A stretch of 44,588 bases of DNA from an uncultured Albidovulum sp. (GCA_913064775.1 CAJYAD010000031.1:1-44588); one strand, 5' to 3'; numbered from the stretch's first letter, positions 9,874 to 18,529 are shown. Numbers and translations are program-made. The notes: generated by a model not told the origin, from the sequence alone.

Positions 9874-10626
9874 CTAGAAGTCGACCCGCGACCCTGAGGT
9901 CGCCTTGAAGTACTCGATGTACCGTTTCGCTGAGGTGTTGACATCCGCCTGCCCAATACACGCAGCAGCAAACACGACAGCTAGGATCCCTCGGTAATAG
10001 TAGTTCCAGATGTCGTGTTCGTGGTCTTCTCGAAGAGGATGATCGACCCATCGATCAGTCACGAACCTGCCGCTAGTTGGTTCATACATCTCCATAATAT
10101 GGCCTGAGGCGCCGTGGACGTATCCAGACAGAGCAAAGCTCAAACCGAGTTGAGTGTTGGACTGCTCGAATGACCCTTTTGCATCCTGAGAAACTTTGGC
10201 CAGGAACTTCGCGATGTCCTTGCGGCTTACCAGGTTTCTACCTTTGACCCGTTCTCCAGACTCGAGTTGCTGCAGAGAAGTCTCTTCCGCATAAAAAGCT
10301 TCGAGATATCGCGTCAGAATGTCCGGCTGGGGATCTTGCATAGACGCCAAGGTGAGAAAGGTTATGTCATCCTCAAATTCATTGACCATCCTGCATACGG
10401 CAATCTGTTCCTGAAGAAGGTCATGCGCCAATAATAAACTTGAAGCGCGGAGCCCGGAAATAGTCCTTGCCAGTTGCTGCACCACGGCTTGTTGAGGTGT
10501 CTTCTCAAAGTAGCGATATGCTATGCCGTCGCGCAATCTAACGCGCCGCGGTGGTGCGATGCTGCTAACCAGCACATCCAGTTGGGATTGCATCCAAGCG
10601 CGTGTTTGCTCGTACAGTTTGTCCAT
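9874..10626 (-). CDS. Hypothetical protein inserted antisense in the r-protein cluster
   Basis: A 250-residue protein of unknown function, transcribed against all its neighbours. It appears cytoplasmic: no signal peptide and no clear membrane span apart from a mildly hydrophobic GILAVVFAAACIG near residue 218. Notable are a long helical region (residues 45-110, LARTISGLRASSLLLAHDLL), the motif GYVHGASGHIMEMY near residue 168, and HEHDIWNYYYRG near 205. Codons are richer in A and T (ttg, aaa, ata, tct) than those of the ribosomal genes, suggesting transfer. The pattern feels like an uncharacterized, widely scattered family, but I cannot name it. Its start region faces the rplO promoter candidate. 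Confidence 0.8.
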   Translation of the reverse strand: MDKLYEQTRAWMQSQLDVLVSSIAPPRRVRLRDGIAYRYFEKTPQQAVVQQLARTISGLRASSLLLAHDLLQEQIAVCRMVNEFEDDITFLTLASMQDPQPDILTRYLEAFYAEETSLQQLESGERVKGRNLVSRKDIAKFLAKVSQDAKGSFEQSNTQLGLSFALSGYVHGASGHIMEMYEPTSGRFVTDRWVDHPLREDHEHDIWNYYYRGILAVVFAAACIGQADVNTSAKRYIEYFKATSGSRVDF

Positions 10627-10674
10627 GGGCCTTTGTGATCCATATGCACTATGACTATGGCGAACCTGTTGGGC

Positions 10675-10703
10675 TTGATCCAGCGGGGCAACCCGTCTAT
10701 ACG
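10675..10703 (+). promoter_or_regulatory. Sigma70-like promoter for rplO-secY-adk
   Basis: TTGATC (10675-10680) and TATACG (10698-10703) are 17 bases apart, with the spacer ending AACCCGTC, like the rpmC promoter candidate. It lies about 95 bases before rplO and downstream of the rpmD terminator and the antisense gene, exactly where a new promoter is needed. A leader of roughly 90 bases with an AAGGAGAA ribosome binding site follows. Confidence 0.65.
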
Positions 10704-10797
10704 CCCCCGGTCGGGTCTTCCCGACTCACATAACTCAAGAAACGCCGTGTTCGGCCGCTCCCGTCGCTGGGGGCCGCATCCGGCAAGGAGAAGCGAC

Positions 10798-11286
10798 ATG
10801 AAACTGAACGAACTTCACGACAACGAGGGTGCGACCCACCGTCGCAAGCGCGTCGCCCGCGGCCCCGGTTCGGGCAAGGGCAAGACCGCTGGGCGCGGTA
10901 TCAAGGGTCAGAAATCGCGCTCGGGCGTGGCCATCAATGGCTATGAGGGCGGCCAGATGCCGCTTTACCGGCGCCTGCCGAAGCGGGGCTTTACCAAGCC
11001 GAACCGCAAGACCTTCGGCGTGGTGAACCTGGGCCTGATCCAGAAATTCATCGACGCAGGCAAGCTGAGCATCAAGGAACAGATCACCGAGGACGTGCTG
11101 GTCGCGGCCGGTCTGACCAACAACAAGCGCGACGGCATCCGCGTGCTGGCCAAGGGCGAGATCACCGCGAAGATCGATCTGGCCGTGACCGGCGCGTCGA
11201 AGACCGCCATCGAGGCGATCGAGAAGGCCGGCGGCAAGGTCACGCTTTTGGTAGCGGCGGCGGCCGAGGCGACCCCGGCAGAATAA
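10798..11286 (+). CDS. rplO: 50S ribosomal protein L15
   Basis: A 162-residue L15 starting [18 protein letters not shown], with the conserved [20 protein letters not shown] and [15 protein letters not shown] segments. The ATG at 10798 lies 6 bases after GGAGAAG; upstream in-frame codons reach into the promoter region and are not part of the gene. It starts a unit with secY and adk behind its own promoter candidate. Confidence 0.97.
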   Translation: MKLNELHDNEGATHRRKRVARGPGSGKGKTAGRGIKGQKSRSGVAINGYEGGQMPLYRRLPKRGFTKPNRKTFGVVNLGLIQKFIDAGKLSIKEQITEDVLVAAGLTNNKRDGIRVLAKGEITAKIDLAVTGASKTAIEAIEKAGGKVTLLVAAAAEATPAE

Positions 11287-11390
11287 GAGGTTGTGAGCGG
11301 GCTCGATCCCGCTTACATCATCTTCCAAGGATTTCCTGCGCCGCCGACCGGAAGCCCGGGCTGGCGGCGCTGTGATGAAAGAGACCAAGC

Positions 11391-12758
11391 ATGGCATCTG
11401 CTGCAGAGCAAATGGCGGCGAACCTTAGCTGGGGCGCCCTGGGCAAGGCGACAGACCTTCGCCAACGTATCCTGTTCACCCTCGGCCTGCTGATCGTCTA
11501 CCGGCTGGGCACCTATATCCCGGTGCCGGGCATTGACGGCTCGGCCCTGCGCGACTTCATGGAGAAGGCGAACCAGGGCATCGGCGGCATGCTGGCGATG
11601 TTCACCGGTGGCGCGCTGACCCGGATGGGCGTCTTCGCCCTGGGGATCATGCCCTACATCACCGCCTCGATCATCGTGCAGTTGCTGGTGACGATGGTGC
11701 CGTCCTGGACGGCGCTGAAGAAAGAGGGCCAGCAGGGCCAGAAGAAGATCAACCAGTACACCCGCTACGGCACGGTGGGGCTGGCGACCTTCCAGGCCTG
11801 GGGGATCGCGAAAAGCCTTGAGCTGGGGCATCTGGCGCAGAACCCCGGCTATTTCTTCCAGATCTCGGTGATCATCACGCTGGTCGGCGGCACCATGTTC
11901 CTGATGTGGCTGGGCGAGCAGATCACCGCCCGCGGCATCGGCAACGGCATTTCGCTGATCATCTTCGTCGGCATCATCGCCGAGGTTCCGGCCGCGCTGG
12001 CGCGGTTCCTCAGCCAGGGCCGCGAGGGGGTGGTTTCGCCCGCCGTGATCGTTGGCGTTCTGATCATGGTGGTGGTCACGATCGGTTTCGTGGTGTTCAT
12101 GGAGCGGGCGCTGCGAAAGCTGCATATCCAGTATCCGCGGCGTCAGGTCGGGATGAAGGTCTATGATGGCGGCTCTTCGCACCTGCCGATCAAGGTGAAC
12201 CCGGCCGGCGTTATCCCGGCGATCTTCGCCTCGTCGCTGCTGCTGCTGCCGACCACGATCTCGACCTTCTCGGGCAGCCAGACCGGCCCGGTGATGGCGA
12301 CGATCCTGGCCTATTTCGGCCCCGGGCAGCCGCTGTATCTGGCGTTCTTCACCGCGATGATCGTGTTCTTCACCTATTTCTACACCCACAACGTCGCCTT
12401 CAAGGTCGACGAGGTGGCCGACAACCTGAAAAGCCAGAACGGCTTTGTCCCCGGCATCCGTCCGGGCAAGAAGACCGAGCAATATCTGGAATATGTGGTG
12501 AACCGGGTTCTGGTGCTCGGCTCGGGCTATCTGGCGCTGGTGTGCCTGCTGCCTGAGATCCTGCGCAACCAGTTCGCGATTCCGTTCTACTTCGGCGGCA
12601 CCTCGGTGCTGATCGTGGTGTCGGTGGCGATGGATACGGTCAGCCAGGTGCAATCGCATCTGCTTGCCCATCAATATGAGGGGCTGCTGGAACGCTCGCA
12701 GCTGCGCGGCAAGAAACGCACGGGCACGACCAAGAAGAAGGCTCCTGCACGCCGATGA
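11391..12758 (+). CDS. secY: Preprotein translocase subunit SecY
   Basis: A 455-residue inner-membrane protein with the ten hydrophobic spans of SecY, the channel of the Sec translocon. Family segments seen include [14 protein letters not shown] in the first loop, [15 protein letters not shown] (TM2), [14 protein letters not shown] (TM4) and [14 protein letters not shown] near the end. The 104-base leader contains two stem-loops (for example 11293-11301 with 11308-11316) that could tune expression. It overlaps adk as ATGA. Confidence 0.97.
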   Translation: MASAAEQMAANLSWGALGKATDLRQRILFTLGLLIVYRLGTYIPVPGIDGSALRDFMEKANQGIGGMLAMFTGGALTRMGVFALGIMPYITASIIVQLLVTMVPSWTALKKEGQQGQKKINQYTRYGTVGLATFQAWGIAKSLELGHLAQNPGYFFQISVIITLVGGTMFLMWLGEQITARGIGNGISLIIFVGIIAEVPAALARFLSQGREGVVSPAVIVGVLIMVVVTIGFVVFMERALRKLHIQYPRRQVGMKVYDGGSSHLPIKVNPAGVIPAIFASSLLLLPTTISTFSGSQTGPVMATILAYFGPGQPLYLAFFTAMIVFFTYFYTHNVAFKVDEVADNLKSQNGFVPGIRPGKKTEQYLEYVVNRVLVLGSGYLALVCLLPEILRNQFAIPFYFGGTSVLIVVSVAMDTVSQVQSHLLAHQYEGLLERSQLRGKKRTGTTKKKAPARR

Positions 12759-13405
12759 CCAATCTGATTCTTCTCGGACCGCCGGGTGCCGGCAAAGGCA
12801 CCCAGGCGAAGCGGCTTGTCGATGCGCGTGGCATGGTGCAGCTGTCGACCGGCGACATGCTGCGCGACGCCATGGCCAGCGGATCGGAGCTGGGCCAACG
12901 CGTCACCGACGTGATGGCGCGCGGCGATCTTGTGTCCGACGACATCGTGATCGGGCTGATTGGCGAGAAGCTGGAAGAGGGGGTCCGGGGTGGTTTCATC
13001 TTCGACGGCTTCCCCCGGACGCTGGCCCAGGCCGATGCTCTGGCCAAGGCGCTGGACGCGGCGGGGCAGGGCCTGGACGCGGTGATCGAGATGCGGGTGG
13101 ACGATGCCGCGCTGACCGAGCGGATCACCGGGCGCTACACCTGCGGTCAGTGCGGCGCGGTCTATCACGACAAGACTCGGCCGGCGAAGGTTGCGGGCGT
13201 GTGCGACGAATGCGGCTCGACCGACCTGCGCCGCCGCCCGGACGACACCGAGGAAGCGCTGCGCAATCGGCTGATGGAATACTACAAGAAGACCTCGACG
13301 TTGATCGGCTATTACTATGCCAAGGGGCAGCTCTCGGTTGTCGACGGGCTGGCCCCGATCGAGGATGTCGGGGCCGCGATCGACGCGGTGCTGGATAGGG
13401 GCTGA
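12755..13405 (+). CDS. adk: Adenylate kinase with four-cysteine lid
   Basis: A 216-residue enzyme converting ATP + AMP to 2 ADP. The P-loop GPPGAGKGT is at residues 8-16, and [14 protein letters not shown] is the NMP-binding segment. The lid (about residues 127-152) carries two CxxC pairs, CGQC and CDEC, so it belongs to the long, zinc-binding type. It is translationally coupled to secY. Its location between secY and rpsM is normal in alphaproteobacteria. Confidence 0.97.
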   Translation: MTNLILLGPPGAGKGTQAKRLVDARGMVQLSTGDMLRDAMASGSELGQRVTDVMARGDLVSDDIVIGLIGEKLEEGVRGGFIFDGFPRTLAQADALAKALDAAGQGLDAVIEMRVDDAALTERITGRYTCGQCGAVYHDKTRPAKVAGVCDECGSTDLRRRPDDTEEALRNRLMEYYKKTSTLIGYYYAKGQLSVVDGLAPIEDVGAAIDAVLDRG

Positions 13406-13502
13406 GTGGCGCCTGCCAATCGCAAGGGCCGCGTGCTTTCCGACGACGGCGCACCGCGCTTGGGGCTTGTCGGATGATCACCATCACTTTCGGTCCGCGG
13501 CC

Positions 13503-13531
13503 TTGACGTTCGGGTGAAAACCCCTTAGGTC
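13503..13531 (+). promoter_or_regulatory. Promoter candidate for rpsM-rpsK-rpoA
   Basis: TTGACG (13503-13508) is followed after 17 bases by TAGGTC (13526-13531). The -35 is strong and the -10 weak, as often in this group. It lies in the 252-base gap between adk and rpsM and could drive the alpha-operon genes independently. Confidence 0.45.
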
Positions 13532-13657
13532 ACGTCGTCCCGCAAGGGAATCATCTTGACATGCAAGGTGACATTAACCGGCCCGAAGCCGCGCGTTTCG
13601 GATCGCGATCGTGAAAAAAGGTTCTGGGACTACGGAACCGCGTCGAAAGGAAAGAAC

Positions 13658-14026
13658 TTGGCTCGTATCGCTGGCGTTAACATTCCGACGGGGAAGCGCG
13701 TCCCCATCGCGCTTACCTATATCCACGGCATCGGTCCGCAGGCCGCGCAAGAGATCTGCAAGTCGGTCAACATCGACCTGAGCCGCCGTGTGAACCAATT
13801 GTCGGATGCCGAGGTTCTGGCTATCCGCGAACATATCGACGCGAACCTGACCGTCGAAGGTGACCTGCGCCGCGAAGTCGCGACCAACATCAAGCGTCTG
13901 ATGGATCTGGGCTGCTACCGTGGTCTGCGTCATCGTCGCAACCTGCCCGTGCGCGGTCAGCGCACCCACACCAACGCTCGCACCCGCAAAGGCCCCGCAA
14001 AGGCCATTGCCGGCAAGAAGAAGTAA
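13658..14026 (+). CDS. rpsM: 30S ribosomal protein S13, TTG start
   Basis: A 122-residue S13 reading (M)[20 protein letters not shown], with the C-terminal [20 protein letters not shown]. The family N-terminus aligns with a TTG codon at 13658, preceded by AAAGGAAAGAAC. An ATG at 13559 in frame would add 33 unrelated residues, so TTG is the likely start. S13 contacts the P-site tRNA and the intersubunit bridge. rpsK follows after 15 bases. Confidence 0.94.
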   Translation: MARIAGVNIPTGKRVPIALTYIHGIGPQAAQEICKSVNIDLSRRVNQLSDAEVLAIREHIDANLTVEGDLRREVATNIKRLMDLGCYRGLRHRRNLPVRGQRTHTNARTRKGPAKAIAGKKK

Positions 14027-14041
14027 GGGGAGGCAGGACAG

Positions 14042-14431
14042 ATGGCACGTGAAAAACGCGCACCGAAGCGCAAGGAACGCAAGAACATCGCTGCTGGCGT
14101 GGCGCATGTGAACAGCTCGTTCAACAACACCAAGATCCTGATCTCGGATGTTCAAGGCAACGCGATCGCTTGGTCGTCGGCCGGCACGATGGGCTTCAAA
14201 GGGTCGCGGAAATCGACCCCCTACGCCGCGCAGATGGCCGCCGAAGACGCCGGCCGCAAGGCGCAGGAACATGGCGTGAAAACGCTGGAAGTCGAAGTGC
14301 AGGGCCCCGGTGGCGGGCGCGAATCGGCGCTGCGTGCGCTGGCTGCCGTCGGCTTGGTCATTTCCTCGATCCGCGACGTGACGCCGCTGGCGCACAACGG
14401 CTGCCGTCCGCCGAAGCGCCGCCGCGTCTGA
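14042..14431 (+). CDS. rpsK: 30S ribosomal protein S11
   Basis: A 129-residue S11 with [33 protein letters not shown] and the terminal THNG-equivalent [17 protein letters not shown]11 forms part of the platform near the E site. Its end is followed by a 118-base gap containing a strong hairpin before rpoA. Confidence 0.97.
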   Translation: MAREKRAPKRKERKNIAAGVAHVNSSFNNTKILISDVQGNAIAWSSAGTMGFKGSRKSTPYAAQMAAEDAGRKAQEHGVKTLEVEVQGPGGGRESALRALAAVGLVISSIRDVTPLAHNGCRPPKRRRV

Positions 14432-14446
14432 TCCGGACTATTTTTT

Positions 14447-14477
14447 CCCGGGCCGTGCCTTGGTGGCATGGCCCGGG
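14447..14477 (+). other. Strong hairpin between rpsK and rpoA
   Basis: CCCGGGCCGTGCC (14447-14459) pairs with GGCATGGCCCGGG (14465-14477) over 13 bp with one G-T pair and a five-base loop. A run of six T lies before the stem rather than after it on the + strand, so it is not a standard terminator. It may be a processing or attenuation structure that sets rpoA level relative to r-protein genes. Confidence 0.55.
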
Positions 14478-14549
14478 TTCGTCATTACTGATCCTCGGGC
14501 GTCTGCCGCTTTCGGTCATGAGCAGCGGACAAGAATGGAGGCGACACGC

Positions 14550-15566
14550 ATGATCCACAAAAACTGGCAGGAATTGATCAAGCCGACTCAGCTGGACGTC
14601 AAGCCGGGGGCCGACGCGTCGCGTCAGGCCACGGTCGTGGCTGAACCGCTGGAGCGCGGCTTCGGTCTGACGCTGGGCAACGCGCTGCGCCGGGTGCTGA
14701 TGTCCTCGTTGCAGGGTGCTGCGATCACCAGCATCCAGATCGACAATGTGCTGCATGAATTCTCCTCGGTCGCCGGCGTGCGCGAGGATGTCACCGACAT
14801 CGTGCTGAACCTCAAGGGTGTCGCGCTGCGGATGGAAGTCGAAGGGCCCAAGCGGCTGTCGATCTCGTCCAAGGGGCCGGGGGTTGTCACCGCTGGCGAC
14901 ATCTCGGAATCGAGCGGCATCGAGGTCCTGAACAAGGATCACGTGGTCTGCCATCTCGATGACGGTGCCGATCTGTTCATGGAACTGACCGTCAACACCG
15001 GCAAGGGCTATGTCGCCGCCGACAAGAACCGCCCCGAGGACGCCCCGATCGGCCTGATCCCGATCGATGCGATCTATTCGCCGGTGAAGAAGGTCAGCTA
15101 TGAAGTCACCCCGACCCGTGAGGGTCAGGTGCTGGACTATGACAAGCTGACGCTGAAGGTGGAAACCGACGGCTCGCTGACCCCGGATGATGCGGTGGCC
15201 TACGCCGCGCGCATCCTGCAGGATCAGCTGTCGATCTTCGTTAACTTCGAAGAGCCCGAGCAGGCCGGCCGCGGCACCGAGGACGACGGGTTGGAGTTCA
15301 ACCCGCTGCTTCTGAAGAAAGTCGACGAGCTGGAGCTGTCGGTGCGTTCGGCGAACTGCCTGAAGAACGACAACATCGTCTACATCGGCGATCTGATCCA
15401 GAAGACCGAAGCCGAGATGCTGCGCACCCCGAACTTCGGCCGCAAGTCGCTGAACGAGATCAAGGAAGTGCTTTCGGGCATGGGTCTGCACCTTGGCATG
15501 GATGTCGAGGACTGGCCGCCGGAGAACATCGAGGACCTGGCGAAGCGGTTCGAAGACCAGTTCTAG
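14550..15566 (+). CDS. rpoA: RNA polymerase alpha subunit
   Basis: A 338-residue alpha subunit. The N-terminal dimerization domain (residues 1 to about 235) includes [20 protein letters not shown]; the C-terminal domain (about 255-330) includes [20 protein letters not shown] and [17 protein letters not shown], which contact UP elements and activators. The ATG at 14550 follows GGAGG and gives the family start [12 protein letters not shown]; an in-frame ATG at 14535 overlaps that ribosome binding site. A terminator follows, separating it from rplQ. Confidence 0.97.
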   Translation: MIHKNWQELIKPTQLDVKPGADASRQATVVAEPLERGFGLTLGNALRRVLMSSLQGAAITSIQIDNVLHEFSSVAGVREDVTDIVLNLKGVALRMEVEGPKRLSISSKGPGVVTAGDISESSGIEVLNKDHVVCHLDDGADLFMELTVNTGKGYVAADKNRPEDAPIGLIPIDAIYSPVKKVSYEVTPTREGQVLDYDKLTLKVETDGSLTPDDAVAYAARILQDQLSIFVNFEEPEQAGRGTEDDGLEFNPLLLKKVDELELSVRSANCLKNDNIVYIGDLIQKTEAEMLRTPNFGRKSLNEIKEVLSGMGLHLGMDVEDWPPENIEDLAKRFEDQF

Positions 15567-15588
15567 GACCATCCTTTCGCGGATTTCG

Positions 15589-15624
15589 ACGGCGGGCCTC
15601 GCAAGGGCCCGCCGTTTTCTTTTG
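15589..15624 (+). terminator. Intrinsic terminator after rpoA
   Basis: A perfect 10-bp stem, ACGGCGGGCC (15589-15598) and GGCCCGCCGT (15606-15615), with a seven-base loop is followed by TTTCTTTT. It ends the rpsM-rpsK-rpoA unit 20 bases after the rpoA stop. Confidence 0.88.
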
Positions 15625-15682
15625 GGCCAACCCTTTCTTAACCACGCGCGTCTAGAACGGGGCCGAAAGAACGAGGCCCCGG

Positions 15683-16309
15683 ATGATCGTCAGCGACCGT
15701 TGGATCTGGCTGCACATGCCCAAATGCGCGGGCACGGCGACCGAGCGGTTGCTGCAGGGCGCCTTTGGCGCCGATCCCACGGTGCAATTCGATCCGGTCG
15801 GGCCGGACCAGCCGGTGATCTGGCATGAAAGCCTTGCCGAAAGGGCGGCTCGCGTCCCCGGCTTCGCGCCGGGTGGCCGGGCGGTGATCGCCAATATCCG
15901 CCGTCTGCCGCTGTGGCTGCTGTCGCGGGTACATTTCGAGGTGCAGCGTTACGGCGCCCCGGCCATCGTCGCGCGCGAGGTGCTGTGTTCGGGGCGTTTC
16001 CGACCGGTTCCCAAAGGGGTGGTGAAACCCCTGCGCCGCGCGGATGACGAACTAGGCCGATTCGCCGATGGCGTGACCCATTGGCTGCGATGCGAGCATC
16101 TGGCGCAGGATATGGGGGCGGCCTTCGCGATGCCGGTGCCGCCGCGCGCGGGCCACGCCCGGGTCAACGCGACGACGCTGGATTACATCAAGGATCCGGC
16201 GTTCTGGTTCACCCAGGCAGAGGTGGATGCGCTATATGCCGCCAATCCGCTATGGGCCCGGATTGAGGCGCAGTGCTATGGCGGGCTGCTGAAATTGCCG
16301 GGGGACTGA
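15683..16309 (+). CDS. Sulfotransferase-like protein
   Basis: A 208-residue protein. Near the N-terminus (residues 9-20) it has WLHMPKCAGTATERLL, which resembles the 5'-phosphosulfate-binding loop (PK-x-GTS/T) of PAPS-dependent sulfotransferases; WLRCEHLAQDM near residue 133 fits the later part of that fold. The acceptor substrate cannot be told. No signal peptide is seen. It is placed between rpoA and rplQ, genes usually adjacent, with the rpoA terminator upstream and a 159-base gap to rplQ. The function is assigned by motif only. Confidence 0.6.
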   Translation: MIVSDRWIWLHMPKCAGTATERLLQGAFGADPTVQFDPVGPDQPVIWHESLAERAARVPGFAPGGRAVIANIRRLPLWLLSRVHFEVQRYGAPAIVAREVLCSGRFRPVPKGVVKPLRRADDELGRFADGVTHWLRCEHLAQDMGAAFAMPVPPRAGHARVNATTLDYIKDPAFWFTQAEVDALYAANPLWARIEAQCYGGLLKLPGD

Positions 16310-16377
16310 CGCGCGAAAGGTCTGTTGGCCCTGCAAAGACAGGGTTTACAAGCCCGCGATCCGAGTCTACAGAACGG

Positions 16378-16439
16378 CGTCCCATCAACGGGACGGGCTT
16401 TCGGGCCCCAAGGGGTGCGGCCTTCTACGCAAGGGCCGC
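16378..16439 (+). other. Structured leader of rplQ
   Basis: In the 159 bases before rplQ there are successive stem-loops: CGTCCC/GGGACG (16378-16395) and GCGGCCTT/AAGGGCCGC (16417-16439), with a GC-rich pairing option between them. A weak promoter-like TTGGCC...TACAAG (16325-16352) precedes them. The arrangement could be a regulatory leader for L17; this is inference. Confidence 0.35.
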
Positions 16440-16468
16440 CGGACAAAGTATAACGCTAGGAGAAACAC

Positions 16469-16888
16469 ATGCGTCACGCCCGCGGCTATCGCCGCCTGAA
16501 CCGCACGCACGAACACCGCAAGGCGCTGTTCGCCAACATGGCCGGCTCTCTGATCGAGCATGAGCAAATCAAGACGACTTTGCCAAAAGCCAAGGAACTG
16601 CGCCCGCTTGTCGAAAAGTTGATCACCCTCGCCAAGCGCGGTGATCTGCATGCCCGCCGTCAGGCGGCGTCGCAGCTGAAGCAGGACGCCTATGTCGCGA
16701 AGCTGTTCGAGGTGCTCGGCCCTCGCTACAAAGAACGTCAGGGCGGCTATCTGCGCGTGCTGAAGGCGGGCTTCCGCTATGGCGACATGGCGCCGATGGC
16801 GATCATCGAATTCGTCGACCGCGATCCCGCGGCGAAGGGTGCGGCCGACAAGGCCCGCGTCGCCGCCGAGGAAGACGCCGAGGTTTGA
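16469..16888 (+). CDS. rplQ: 50S ribosomal protein L17
   Basis: A 139-residue L17 with [20 protein letters not shown] and [20 protein letters not shown], followed by a short charged, Ala-rich tail. L17 lies near the tunnel exit. AGGAGAAACAC supplies a good ribosome binding site. It is separated from rpoA by a foreign-looking gene and is followed by a terminator, so it is probably a single-gene unit. Confidence 0.97.
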   Translation: MRHARGYRRLNRTHEHRKALFANMAGSLIEHEQIKTTLPKAKELRPLVEKLITLAKRGDLHARRQAASQLKQDAYVAKLFEVLGPRYKERQGGYLRVLKAGFRYGDMAPMAIIEFVDRDPAAKGAADKARVAAEEDAEV

Positions 16889-16941
16889 GCCCCGCTCCAG
16901 GGGGCGTTGCCCCTTGAAACAAGGGTTGCGAAGTCTTTACT

Positions 16942-16972
16942 GATCCGCCGCGCCAGACGCGGCGGATCTTTT
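16942..16972 (+). terminator. Intrinsic terminator after rplQ
   Basis: A perfect 11-bp stem, GATCCGCCGCG (16942-16952) and CGCGGCGGATC (16958-16968), closes CCAGA and is followed by TTTT. It closes the ribosomal-protein region. Confidence 0.88.
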
Positions 16973-17229
16973 CATTTCCAGCATGGCGGGCCGGCTTTGT
17001 GCCCTGTCAGGGATCCGGCGACCGCAACCCCGGTCAGCCGGCGCCGCGACCGTGCGACCTCCGCCGCGACGACCGGGGTCGCGCGCGGTCAATCTTGCGC
17101 ATCGTGTGCGGCATGGCCGGCGGGAACACGCGGCGGGCGAAGTCCTTCGGATTTAACTTCGCAGCATCCATCACGCAGTGCTATGTCGGAGGGCGATTCA
17201 CCAATTTATGGTTGACGCGGATTCGTGCA
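16973..17229. other. Gene-free region upstream of luxR
   Basis: No gene is supported. An inverted repeat, CCCCGGTC (17028-17035) with GACCGGGG (17071-17078), has further partial pairing outside it. TTGACG at 17212-17217 could be a -35 element for luxR, which would place the -10 inside the lux-box-like palindrome at 17230-17249. Confidence 0.4.
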
Positions 17230-17249
17230 ACCTGTCCAAAAAGACATGT
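17230..17249 (+). promoter_or_regulatory. Lux-box-like palindrome over the luxR start
   Basis: The 20-base site has half-sites ACCTGT and ACATGT separated by 8 bases, one mismatch from the classical ACCTGT-N8-ACAGGT arrangement of LuxR-family binding sites. It overlaps the ATG at 17246, a position better suited to repression of luxR than to activation. Binding is inferred, not shown. Confidence 0.5.
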
Positions 17250-17857
17250 CCAATCAATTAGAGATCGACAAGCAATTACGGAAGCTGGGGCCGATGGCTC
17301 CGATGGGCTATTCGATCGGTTTGCACATCCGGTTCTCGGCCCCGCTGATCATGTTCCAGGGCTACGATCAAAGCTGGCTGGATCATTACACCGAAAACGG
17401 ATTCGTCCTGCGCGATCCAATGGTTGCCTGGGGGTTTTCCACCACCGGCTGGATCCGCTGGAGCGACAAACGGGTGCCCGACCCCTTCGGGATCCTGGAT
17501 GAGGCCGAGCGTTTCGGACTGCGCTATGGGGTGACCATCTCCTGCGGGCCGATCAAGTCGCGCACCATCGCCAGCTTTGCCAGGGCAGATCGGGAATACA
17601 CCGACGACGAGGCCGGCCTGATCGAGCCGATCGTCAACCAGCTGCATGGGTTGACCGAACCTCCGGAAGAACTGACCAAGGCGCAGGTCGAGGCGCTGCG
17701 TTGCATCGCAGGCGGGCTGCGGCACGCGGCGGCGGCCAACAAGCTGGGGATTTCGGAAAGCGCACTCAAGGCACGGCTTGCTTCGGCACGCGACCGGCTG
17801 ATGGCCAGAACAACGGCAGAAGCGATCCAACGGGCAAAGGACAGCCGACTAATCTGA
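17246..17857 (+). CDS. LuxR-family autoinducer-binding regulator (GtaR-like)
   Basis: A 203-residue regulator. The N-terminal autoinducer-binding domain (about residues 20-135) shows the conserved pattern W..HY....F..RDP.V....GW..W (within SWLDHYTENGFVLRDPMVAW). The C-terminal helix-turn-helix (about 140-200) includes LTKAQVEALRCIAGGL and LGISESALKARLASARDRL. It senses acyl-homoserine lactone and binds DNA. The start is uncertain: ATG 17246 and GTG 17225 both lack a clear ribosome binding site. It lies 56 bases before luxI; the location downstream of the r-protein cluster recalls gtaR/gtaI of Rhodobacter capsulatus. Confidence 0.88.
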   Translation: MSNQLEIDKQLRKLGPMAPMGYSIGLHIRFSAPLIMFQGYDQSWLDHYTENGFVLRDPMVAWGFSTTGWIRWSDKRVPDPFGILDEAERFGLRYGVTISCGPIKSRTIASFARADREYTDDEAGLIEPIVNQLHGLTEPPEELTKAQVEALRCIAGGLRHAAAANKLGISESALKARLASARDRLMARTTAEAIQRAKDSRLI

Positions 17858-17913
17858 CACGAGCCGCCCAACCGGTTTTCGTGTATCTTTGTTGCTGCAG
17901 GCAGGAGGCTAAC

Positions 17914-18504
17914 ATGCAGACGACGACACTTTCGTTCGCCAACTTACACAATCATGGCGAGCTATTCGCGAACATGCTGCGCGCAAGGCGCGAGCTGTTC
18001 ATCGTTCACAACAAGTGGAACCTGCCCGAGGCGATGGGCATGGAATACGATCAATACGACACCCCGGCCAGCCGTTGGGTCGTGGTACATGACGAATATG
18101 GCCAGGTCCTGGCCGGCAACCGACTGACCCCAACGACCGCGAAATGCGGCGTCTACAGCTACATGATCCGCGACGCGCAGCGCGGTCTGCTGGAAACGAT
18201 CCCCTCGAACCTTCTTCATGACGAGGCGCCGGTCGCGGACGAGATCTGGGAAAGCTCTCGTCTGTTCGTGGCGCATGACGTGCCGGCCTCGATCCGGCGT
18301 CAGGTGCATGCGCGGCTGATCACGGAAATCGGTGTGTCGTCGCGGCAGATGGGCGCCAGCAAGTGCCTGACGCTGCTGGCGGCGACCTGGCCGCGTTGGT
18401 CGAAGCGGGTGAACGTCGACATGAAGGCGATGGGCCCGGTGATGGAGATCGAGGGCATCGCCAACCAGGTGGTCGAGATGGACTTCAGCGCCCAGCTGCA
18501 CTGA
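17914..18504 (+). CDS. Acyl-homoserine-lactone synthase (LuxI/GtaI-like)
   Basis: A 196-residue LuxI-family enzyme making acyl-homoserine lactone from S-adenosylmethionine and an acyl-ACP. Family residues are visible: the RARRELF segment (R and F), W of HNKWNLPEAMG, the two aspartates of EYDQYDTP, the GNRLTPT arginine, and the glutamate and arginine of WESSRLFV. GCAGGAGG precedes the ATG at 17914, choosing this start over upstream codons inside luxR. It forms the quorum-sensing pair with the preceding regulator. The acyl chain cannot be deduced. Confidence 0.93.
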   Translation: MQTTTLSFANLHNHGELFANMLRARRELFIVHNKWNLPEAMGMEYDQYDTPASRWVVVHDEYGQVLAGNRLTPTTAKCGVYSYMIRDAQRGLLETIPSNLLHDEAPVADEIWESSRLFVAHDVPASIRRQVHARLITEIGVSSRQMGASKCLTLLAATWPRWSKRVNVDMKAMGPVMEIEGIANQVVEMDFSAQLH

Positions 18505-18529
18505 GCTGAAGCGCCGGGAGGCGTGCGGG

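Noticed and set aside
11313-12674. Minus-strand open frame of 453 codons opposite secY
   Set aside because: Composition (many His, Arg, Gln, Asp) is typical of antisense of a GC-rich membrane-protein gene; no motif.
13559-13657. ATG-initiated 33-residue extension of S13
   Set aside because: The extension has no resemblance to the family, and TTG 13658 with AAAGGA upstream gives the correct N-terminus.
14447-14477. Intrinsic terminator between rpsK and rpoA
   Set aside because: The T-run precedes the stem rather than following it, so it was listed only as a hairpin.
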